From Deltaproteobacteria bacterium (lineage in GTDB: Bacteria > Desulfobacterota > Desulfuromonadia > Desulfuromonadales > BM103): a stretch of 39,750 nucleotides of DNA. The notes below the pieces were generated by a model. That model saw only the letters and a list, made by a program, of their open reading frames with translations, had not been told where the DNA came from and searched no databases. The stretch covers positions 1 through 39,750 of the forward strand of contig JAJRRB010000002.1 of NCBI GenBank assembly GCA_024279915.1, given 5' to 3'. Shown piece by piece: positions 33,972-39,750 of this stretch. The translations under genes were made by a program, and so were the position numbers. Each line of letters begins with the position of its first letter. The stretch's first letter is position 1.

Positions 33972-34865
33972 ATGCAAAAAGAGGGTTCACATTCAGGCGT
34001 CTGGTTCGTCCTCGGTGCGGCATTACTATGGGGAACTACCGGTACGGCTCAGGCTTTCGCACCTGCTGGTTTTGATCCAAAGGTGATTGGTGCTTTGCGA
34101 CTATTGGTCGGCGGCATTGCGTTGTTGAGCCTGGCTCTCTATAGAAGGGAATTGACGGGACTGCGTGATTGGAATTGGTTGCCGATTTTGCTGGCTGCAG
34201 CTTTTACTGCCAGCTATCAACTTGGCTTTTTTGCTGCAGTTGCCAGGACCGGAGTCGCTGTTGGCACTATCGTTGGTATCGGCAGCGCTCCTGTCTTCGG
34301 TGGTTTTTTAGGAATTGTCTTTCGTGGAGAAAGGCCTGGTCCGCGTTGGTTTATGGCAACAGCACTGGCTATCATCGGCTGTAGCCTGCTCAGTTTAAGT
34401 GGTGGTGAGATCGCAGTCGATCCATTGGGGATCCTGCTGGCAATTGGTGCCGGGGCAGCTTATGCCGCTTATACATTGATGATCAAGGGCCTGCTGGAGA
34501 AGCAGTCACCAAATGCCGTAATGGCTCTGGTGGTCTGTACCGGGGCGATCATGATTTCGCCAGTTCTGGTAAACTGTGATCTCAACTGGCTGCTGCAACC
34601 ACGCTCAATCGGCGTTGTCTTGCACTTGGGATTGGCGACGATGGCGCTTTCCTACTGGTTGTTTGCCCGTGGTTTACAGGCTGTGCAAGTGTCGACTGCA
34701 GTCACCCTGTCGTTAGCCGAACCGATGACTGCGGCAACACTCGGAATTCTGGTCCTGGGAGAGCGACTGAATACTCAGGCTTTCTTTGGTATCAGTCTTA
34801 TTTTGATTGGACTGTTTGTGTTGGTGTTGAAACGCTCTGTCGTTAAAGTGGAGGGCACAGTCTGA
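33972..34865 (+). CDS. EamA/DMT-family membrane transporter
   Basis: 297 residues, ATG behind AGGAGAG. Ten-helix EamA architecture: WFVLGAALLWGTTGTAQAFA opens repeat 1, and GILLAIGAGAAYAAYTLMIK opens repeat 2. LAEPMTAATLGILVLGERLN is the characteristic second-repeat ending. It is the third DMT exporter in this window and sits between the MATE-like gene and the MoaD-like gene, the latter only three bases downstream, suggesting one operon. Substrate unknown. Confidence 0.9.
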   Translation: MQKEGSHSGVWFVLGAALLWGTTGTAQAFAPAGFDPKVIGALRLLVGGIALLSLALYRRELTGLRDWNWLPILLAAAFTASYQLGFFAAVARTGVAVGTIVGIGSAPVFGGFLGIVFRGERPGPRWFMATALAIIGCSLLSLSGGEIAVDPLGILLAIGAGAAYAAYTLMIKGLLEKQSPNAVMALVVCTGAIMISPVLVNCDLNWLLQPRSIGVVLHLGLATMALSYWLFARGLQAVQVSTAVTLSLAEPMTAATLGILVLGERLNTQAFFGISLILIGLFVLVLKRSVVKVEGTV

Positions 34866-34868
34866 TTT

Positions 34869-35093
34869 ATGGTTGTCAACGTTAAATTAGTCGGTCTTTT
34901 TCAGACTGGTCGCTTTAAGCAAAAGGATCGAGAGTATCCGGCTGGTATAAAAGTTCAGGACGTCATCAATGAGCTTAAATTGCCTCAACAACATTTTGGT
35001 ATCGTTCTGGTTAATGGCGTGCACGCTGACATTGACACTGTTCTGACTGAGGGTGATCACTTGGTGATCATGCCAATTGTGGATGGAGGGTAG
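34869..35093 (+). CDS. MoaD/ThiS-family sulfur carrier protein
   Basis: 74 residues with a beta-grasp ubiquitin-like fold and the essential C-terminal Gly-Gly (MPIVDGG), where sulfur is carried as a thiocarboxylate. The internal GIVLVNGVHADIDTVLTEGD pattern matches the family. Placed three bases after a transporter gene and 163 bp before an aldehyde ferredoxin oxidoreductase gene, it most likely supplies sulfur for the pterin cofactor of that enzyme, an arrangement seen with many AORs. The start ATG at 34869 lacks a strong ribosome site and may depend on coupling to the preceding gene. Confidence 0.88.
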   Translation: MVVNVKLVGLFQTGRFKQKDREYPAGIKVQDVINELKLPQQHFGIVLVNGVHADIDTVLTEGDHLVIMPIVDGG

Positions 35094-35099
35094 TACCGT

Positions 35100-35250
35100 G
35101 CAACCCATAAACTAACGCATCTTGCTTGTTTTTTGGCACGCCAACTGCGTTGTGTCTTCGGTTACATAGCGGTGCTATGCGTCTTCAGCCACGCCTTATT
35201 GGTGCACCAAACCCCGTCGCAATCTTGCGACATTCTATGAGTTACAAGGC
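35100..35250. other. Noncoding stretch between the MoaD-like gene and aor
   Basis: Contains a short hairpin ATAGC-GGT-GCTAT (35166-35178) and GGTGCACC. It has the look of an intergenic repeat but I found no second copy in this window. Confidence 0.3.
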
Positions 35251-35256
35251 ACTGGT

Positions 35257-37095
35257 ATGAAATTCCAGACGACAGATCCGGCAGCAAACCCTACGGCAAT
35301 TCTCTATAAGCGTTGCACCATCGACTTACGCAGTGGCGATATGAGCTTTGCCGATATTCCCTGTCGCAACCTTGAGGACGTTCTCGGCGGCTTCGGTCGC
35401 TCCTTTCAGGATTTGGCTGAACGAGAGATCGAGAACGCCTATTGCGAAGAGAATCCATTGATCGTCAACACTGGTCTGCTGACAGGTAGCAGTGTCATGA
35501 CTGGGATGCGTACCTACTTTTCTGGCTATAGTCCGATCAAGGGCTCCAAGGCTGGGTTACCTGCTGCTATGTGGTCGACCGGTAGTGGTAGATTTGGCGC
35601 TAAATTCAAATGGACTGGTCTGGATGAACTGATTTTCGAGAATCGCTCAGAAAAACCGGTCTATGTGGTTATTACCGAGACAGATGCAGGACCGCAAGTT
35701 GCATTAAAACCAGCTGAACACTTGTTCGGCCTTTCGACTCACGACAAGATCATGGCACTGCAGAAGGGCTACGCTGATGCCCACTTCGCTGTTATCGGTC
35801 AAGCCGGGGAGAATTGGCAGAATAACTATATGGGTGCCGTGGCTCTTTCCACCGAGAACCAGCTCAAAGAGCATGAGGATAAGAGCCGATTCGCCGGGCG
35901 GGGTGGTATGGGTAGTCTGATGGGCTATAAGAACATCCTTGCTCTGGTGGCGCAAAGCAGTGATAAGTTTAAACCCTTATCTGAAGCGATCAAGCAGGTT
36001 AATCTCAATGTCATCAAGGGCGGCGGTTCCGCCCGTATTCAACCCTTGAGCCGTGGCGGGGGTGGGGGTACCTGGGCCGCCTACGATGTCCTGCAAGAAT
36101 TTCATGCTGTGCCGGTCAATAACTTCCGCCCGCAAGGGAATGATATCCCGGAGCAGTTGTTCCGCGAAAATGTTGAGAAAGAGTACAACATCAAATCACA
36201 AGCATGTTATCGCTGCGGTATCACTTGCCACAACAATATCTCCGAGAAGAATGCCGATGGCAGTAAAGGAGAGTTTTTGGCCAAGTTCGATTATGAGCCG
36301 CTCAATCTGTTCAGCACCAACATCGGCATCCATGATGCCGGTCAGGCTGCGCGGTTAATTCAGCTTGGCGACAACTACGGTATGGATGCCATCTCTCTTG
36401 GTGTCACCATCTCCTATGCCCTGTCGTACAACGAGCGCCACCCGGAGAAAACCATCCTTAATGGTGCTACCTTTGGCGATTACGAAAAGATCCGCGAGCT
36501 GATCATTCAGGCCGGAGAGGGGACACTACCGGAGATCGGGCAAGGCTCCATGCGCCTGTCGCAAAGACTGAACGAAACCAGCTACGCTTACCATGTCAAG
36601 GGTCTGGAGATCGCTGCTTACCAACCGGAAACCAACCCCGGTTACATCTGGGCTATCGCCGGTGGTCATATGTCGATGGGTACCTATGGGCTGCTGACCC
36701 GTGAAGGGAAGTCGGACCTTGAGTCCTGGGTCAGAGGGATCACTGAGGACAAGCTGCATATCGTTGGTTTCGACATGATTGGCTTGTGTAAATTCTTCGA
36801 CATTACCAAAGGCATCGGTACCCAGATGGTTGTTGACTGTCTGAAGAGCGAACTTGATCTGGATGTCAGCACCGATGATATCCGCGCTGCAGTACGTCGG
36901 GCCTTTTTGCGGGGCCTGGCTCTGGAACTGCGCCAGGGCTACACCAAGGCGGAGTTCTGCTTGCCAGCCGAAGTGTCCGAAAATCCGAATCAAAATATCA
37001 AGCTGCCGAACATAACCAGCCGTGAATTTATCGAAAAGCTGGAGAAGAGGGTCTGGGAGATTTTTGAGCCGGAGCTTGAGGGTCTGTTTGACTAA
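35257..37095 (+). CDS. aor: Tungsten-type aldehyde ferredoxin oxidoreductase
   Basis: 612 residues. Oxidises aldehydes to carboxylic acids with a bis-pterin W (or Mo) cofactor and passes electrons to ferredoxin. The [4Fe-4S] ligands are Cys317, Cys320 and Cys324 (CYRCGITC) plus Cys511 (DMIGLCKFF). Pterin-binding segments MGSLMGYKNILALVA, DAISLGVTISYAL and MGTYGLLTREG are in the expected order. Length is typical for the AOR family (about 600). A preceding MoaD-like gene supports cofactor maturation. In an amino-acid degrader it may remove aldehydes from 2-oxoacid breakdown. The start ATG at 35257 has only a weak AAGG upstream. Exact aldehyde unknown. Confidence 0.93.
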   Translation: MKFQTTDPAANPTAILYKRCTIDLRSGDMSFADIPCRNLEDVLGGFGRSFQDLAEREIENAYCEENPLIVNTGLLTGSSVMTGMRTYFSGYSPIKGSKAGLPAAMWSTGSGRFGAKFKWTGLDELIFENRSEKPVYVVITETDAGPQVALKPAEHLFGLSTHDKIMALQKGYADAHFAVIGQAGENWQNNYMGAVALSTENQLKEHEDKSRFAGRGGMGSLMGYKNILALVAQSSDKFKPLSEAIKQVNLNVIKGGGSARIQPLSRGGGGGTWAAYDVLQEFHAVPVNNFRPQGNDIPEQLFRENVEKEYNIKSQACYRCGITCHNNISEKNADGSKGEFLAKFDYEPLNLFSTNIGIHDAGQAARLIQLGDNYGMDAISLGVTISYALSYNERHPEKTILNGATFGDYEKIRELIIQAGEGTLPEIGQGSMRLSQRLNETSYAYHVKGLEIAAYQPETNPGYIWAIAGGHMSMGTYGLLTREGKSDLESWVRGITEDKLHIVGFDMIGLCKFFDITKGIGTQMVVDCLKSELDLDVSTDDIRAAVRRAFLRGLALELRQGYTKAEFCLPAEVSENPNQNIKLPNITSREFIEKLEKRVWEIFEPELEGLFD

Positions 37096-37442
37096 GTAGC
37101 TGACGAGTGCCAGGACATCGATAAAATGTTGCAGTTTTATACTGAAATCCTGCAATTGCCTGGAGAGAGACTGGAGGAGTTTGCTGCGGGGCGGGTTCCC
37201 TTTCCCTCTGTAAGGCTTTCTGCCGACAGCATAATCGACCTTTTTCCGAAAAAGATGGTTACGCTCTCAATCCACGCGGCGAGTTCTACACAGAGGACAA
37301 TATTCATGAACGTCTTGCCGTGGGTAACATGCTCGACAAGCTTCGTGGCTGTAGAATAGAAACTGGTGGACCCGCTGCCTTCAGTTCCTGTGACAAGCAG
37401 GCCTTTGCTAATCAGCTTGATCGATTTTTGGCTAAACATTAG
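37096..37442 (+). pseudogene. Broken VOC-like gene remnant, possibly joined to another coding fragment
   Basis: Directly after the aor stop the frame reads DIDKMLQFYTEILQLPGERL then EEFAAGRVPFPSVRLSADSI and IDLFPKKM, which is the front half of a VOC/glyoxalase-like metalloprotein without its first strand. At 37257-37258 the frame breaks; adding one G gives KMGYALNPRGEFYTEDNIHE and an open frame to the TAG at 37440-37442 (ending QLDRFLAKH). The second part does not look like the rest of a VOC domain and I do not recognise it. Either this is decayed DNA after a rearrangement, or a short unusual protein with one sequence error. The ATG at 37126 is the only visible start. Confidence 0.55.
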
Positions 37443-37860
37443 GGGCAGTGGGTGAGAGTTGAACGGCTGTCCAGATAAACCTTCTGGCGCCATTCAAAAG
37501 GAGCGCCCCCAAGGTCTACATTTGTGAACATTTACCAAGTACGGGATTCTGTTACGCCACATACCGCAACTGTTCAAAGCCACACATTCCTCTGCGTAAT
37601 CGCGTAAGTGGCTAAATCGCCGCACTTTTTTACGTCATGTCGTCAAATTAACACACTTGCGCACACCCTCCCTTTTGCTGTCTTAATGAATTCAGCTACT
37701 TGCAAATTTGGCACAACGTATGCAATAGAACTAGATCCACAAGGAAACAGTAAAGAACATTTGACGCTCAACATGTTGCCCAAAGGACAAATTGCAACAA
37801 ATCAGAAAAAGGCATTCATTTGATAAGAATGAACTGAAAACACATAAAAATTATTAGTCT
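37443..37860. other. Gene-free stretch ahead of the riboswitch
   Basis: About 420 bp without a credible gene; the short open frame at 37608-37823 has no ribosome site and no recognisable protein features. It holds the sigma-54-type promoter at 37709 and the untranslated leader leading to the riboswitch. Confidence 0.6.
37709..37723 (+). promoter_or_regulatory. Sigma-54 (-24/-12) promoter upstream of the riboswitch
   Basis: TTTGGCACAACGTATGCAAT has a perfect TGGCAC -24 box and TATGCA at -12, with GG (37710-37711) and GC (37722-37723) 12 bases apart. Transcription from here would produce a leader of about 375 bases containing the riboswitch at 37862 and the terminator at 37987 before the cytochrome gene. 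Confidence 0.6.
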
Positions 37861-37861
37861 C

Positions 37862-37938
37862 CGATAAGGGCAAAGCCAGGGAAATCTGGTGACGCAAAGC
37901 CACGGGTCCTGAACCATCAGGGCAGCCGGGTTGCCGAA
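37862..37938 (+). ncRNA. GEMM-I cyclic-dinucleotide riboswitch aptamer
   Basis: The stretch follows the GEMM-I consensus: AGGGCAAAGCC (37867-37877), a P1b hairpin CCAG-GGAAAT-CTGG with a GAAA loop, the invariant GACGCAAAGCC (37891-37901), a P2 hairpin CCTGA-ACCA-TCAGG, and the 3' strand GCCGGGTTGCCG. By alignment to the Vibrio Vc2 aptamer, the ligand-contacting position 20 is G (37869), the c-di-GMP type; the Geobacter cGAMP-selective variants that I recall carry A there. Placement ahead of a cytochrome gene matches the known GEMM use in Geobacter-type bacteria. Confidence 0.88.
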
Positions 37939-37986
37939 GAGAGTGTACGCTTAGCTTTTGCCCTGTTTAGATTTCTGCATTACACG

Positions 37987-38021
37987 CGCTCACCTTCGGT
38001 AACAAGAGGTGAGCGTTTTTT
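37987..38021 (+). terminator. Riboswitch expression-platform terminator
   Basis: CGCTCACCT pairs perfectly with AGGTGAGCG (38007-38015), followed by six T. Located between the aptamer and the cytochrome start codon, it is the likely on/off switch. A separate segment GCTTTTGCCCT (37953-37963) is complementary to the 5' strand of the aptamer and could compete with it. Confidence 0.85.
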
Positions 38022-38110
38022 ATTCAGAATTTCCAGGCGCACTATCGGAGTCGAGAGTAGCAACGGTGGCATGATGCCACTTAGATCCACGAACAAAGGA
38101 GTGTAGATTT

Positions 38111-39750
38111 ATGAGGAACATGAAAAGTATTTTTGGCCTTATCACCCTGTTAGTACTGATGAGTCTTGCTGGTTGCGGCGGTTCGGGCGGTTCAGGTGCA
38201 GACTCGCCTGGTGGGTCTGGAACGGCTGTTGACCCGTATATCGCAGGAGCCGTTTTTCAGGAAGTTTCCGCTGACGGCCAGACGGTGCTGCAGCGCCAAT
38301 CCACCATCACCAACAGCCAAGGTCGGTTCGTCTTTACCAAGCCCTTCACCCCAGGCTCTCTGGTTGTGATGAAACCAGGCTCCACCGGCATGCATGTGGG
38401 CGAACCCTTCCAGGGGATCCTCAAGCGAAAAGTGGAGACCGATGACAACGGAGAGCTTGTCGTCTCCCCCCTGACCACCCTACTGGCCAATGGCATGAGC
38501 AAAGCCGATGTCGTCTCCCTTCTCGGCGATGCCGGCCTCACCGGTATATCGGAGGCGGATCTGACCACCGACCCAATGGCCGGGCTTGCCGGACAGACCG
38601 GCACGCTCAGCGATGAGTCACTGTATCTGTTGCGCGCCTCGATGGCGGTTAATACCACCCTCGACATTCTCGGTAACTACGACGCCGACTACTCGACACT
38701 CAGCTCCTCCGGTGGTGCCCTGCTTCTGAAGAGTATGGCCGCCGTCGCCCAGGAGACCCTCAGCAAGACTGTCTATGAGGCCGTCTTCGACCCGGATGCC
38801 ACCGCCCCCTTGCAACTTGGTGACGTTATCAACGCCTCCGTCGAATTTTCCCGTGCCGTCGTCAAACAGATCAAGACCGAAATGGCGCACAACAACGGCG
38901 TACCAAACATCGCCATGATCGACGATGCTGTCCTGGCCGCGCCCGCCATTCATGATATGGTGAGCATTCATTACCATGGTCGTCTGGGTAGCGCCCCGAC
39001 TGCCGGTACCGATCCAGTACCGGTTCCGACACCTGACCCGATCCCGACGCCCGATCCCGTACCGGTCGACGGTCAGGCCGTCTTCAGCGACAACTGCTCC
39101 TCCTGTCACAACGTCGGCACCTCCGGCAACATGATGGACCTCTCCGGTGACAGCGCCAAGATCATAGGCAGGTTCCAGCCCAACAGCGCCGGACACATGG
39201 GTAAGACTCTGACCGCCGATGAAATCCAGTCCATGATGATGTACGTGGACAGCATAACAACATCTCCCACACTGCCGACGTCGCCCCCTGAACCGCCGAC
39301 GTCGACCCCAGAGCCACCGGTGACCGACCCCTCGACGCCTGTCGATGGAGTCTCCCTCTATGCCGTCGAATGCATCAGCTGTCACGGCAAGTTGGCGAAC
39401 ACCAACATCGTCAACCGCGACGCTGCTTCCATCGAGACGGCCATAGCCGGAAATGCGGGCGGCATGGGCGGCATCGTCCTGAGTTACGAGCAGGTACAGG
39501 CCATTGCCGATGCCCTGCTGGTTGCCGCTCCCGAGCCGCCGGTACCGACTCCGGTTGACGGTCAAGCGCTCTATGACGACAACTGTTCCAGCTGCCATCG
39601 TCTGGGAGGTTATGATGTCAATGGATCAGCGCCGCAACTCGGAGGGCTGGGCAATATGGTCATCAGCAAGGTTGAGGGCGGCCACAAGGGGATCAGCATG
39701 ACAGCCGATGAACTCAATGCTCTGGCCGACTGGGCTGATGCCAATCCAAC
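38111..39750 (+). CDS. Lipoprotein multihaem c-type cytochrome, 3' end outside the window
   Basis: Open from the ATG at 38111 (AAAGGAG upstream) to the right edge, at least 546 residues with no stop. A lipoprotein signal ends in LMSLAGC with Cys22 as the lipid anchor. Residues about 40-85 resemble a carboxypeptidase-regulatory/Ig-like beta domain (ITNSQGRFVFTKPFTPGSLV). Pro/Thr/Asp-rich linkers (for example VPVPTPDPIPTPDPVP) then separate cytochrome c modules, each with one CXXCH haem site: CSSCH 329-333, CISCH 421-425 and CSSCH 492-496, with further modules possible beyond the edge. This beads-on-a-string layout suits an outer-membrane or extracellular electron carrier. It is controlled by the sigma-54-type promoter and GEMM-I riboswitch upstream. 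Not a recognised Omc protein. Confidence 0.9.
   Translation, partial: MRNMKSIFGLITLLVLMSLAGCGGSGGSGADSPGGSGTAVDPYIAGAVFQEVSADGQTVLQRQSTITNSQGRFVFTKPFTPGSLVVMKPGSTGMHVGEPFQGILKRKVETDDNGELVVSPLTTLLANGMSKADVVSLLGDAGLTGISEADLTTDPMAGLAGQTGTLSDESLYLLRASMAVNTTLDILGNYDADYSTLSSSGGALLLKSMAAVAQETLSKTVYEAVFDPDATAPLQLGDVINASVEFSRAVVKQIKTEMAHNNGVPNIAMIDDAVLAAPAIHDMVSIHYHGRLGSAPTAGTDPVPVPTPDPIPTPDPVPVDGQAVFSDNCSSCHNVGTSGNMMDLSGDSAKIIGRFQPNSAGHMGKTLTADEIQSMMMYVDSITTSPTLPTSPPEPPTSTPEPPVTDPSTPVDGVSLYAVECISCHGKLANTNIVNRDAASIETAIAGNAGGMGGIVLSYEQVQAIADALLVAAPEPPVPTPVDGQALYDDNCSSCHRLGGYDVNGSAPQLGGLGNMVISKVEGGHKGISMTADELNALADWADANP

Noticed and set aside
37608-37823. Open frame of 71 codons upstream of the riboswitch
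   Set aside because: No ribosome site, no recognisable protein character, and it overlaps the -24/-12 promoter.

Overview
The window looks like a chromosomal piece of a Desulfuromonadales-type bacterium (Desulfuromonas/Pelobacter/Geobacter relatives). I infer this from PAS-type sigma-54 activators with -24/-12 promoters, a GEMM-I riboswitch ahead of a multi-CXXCH lipoprotein cytochrome, a tungsten-type aldehyde ferredoxin oxidoreductase, and the protein families overall. The taxonomy is inference; there is no rRNA gene here.

Layout. 1-4600: end of prfC, asnS (two frameshifts), a DMT exporter on the minus strand, and proC. 4630-11610: a PAS/sigma-54 activator, then a branched-chain-type amino acid ABC transporter (livJ frameshifted, then livHMGF). 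11630-18260: repeats, a short-chain dehydrogenase, an aldo/keto reductase, an Fe-S L-serine ammonia-lyase, an ornithine-cyclodeaminase-family gene (frameshifted) and a second sigma-54 activator. Two inverted copies of a ~166 bp MITE-like element flank the serine lyase and cyclodeaminase genes. 18290-19420: a REP island around a broken RAYT transposase gene that carries a REP copy inside its own reading frame. 19539-25458: a DMT exporter, DUF1127 and a divergent LysR regulator, then the glycyl-radical enzyme trans-4-hydroxy-L-proline dehydratase (HypD) and its activase. 25630-29137: a MNT/HEPN toxin-antitoxin pair, an AT-rich zinc-ribbon membrane protein, a MITE, a methyltransferase and a proline-racemase-superfamily protein. 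29725-32457: P5C dehydrogenase (pruA) and proline dehydrogenase, with a MITE copy between them. 32535-37442: GGGACWGTCCC repeats, a MATE-like exporter, a DMT exporter, a MoaD-like protein, AOR and a broken VOC-like gene. 37709-39750: a sigma-54-type promoter, a GEMM-I riboswitch, a terminator and a lipoprotein cytochrome c that runs off the window.

How it fits together. Much of the window reads as a proline/hydroxyproline (collagen-type amino acid) catabolic neighbourhood: uptake (LivJHMGF), HypD turning trans-4-hydroxyproline into P5C, ProDH turning proline into P5C, PruA turning P5C into glutamate, ProC for the reverse reduction, and racemase/cyclodeaminase family members that could feed in other proline isomers. 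Three sigma-54-type promoters (livJ, hypD, pruA), each with TGCATA-type palindromes 100-330 bp upstream, suggest one regulon run by the PAS activator(s). In a respiring organism this would be an oxidative hydroxyproline route rather than the fermentative Stickland use known from clostridia.

Caveat. Five single-base deletions, each at or next to a short homopolymer, break otherwise well conserved genes. This pattern looks more like sequencing or assembly error than gene decay.
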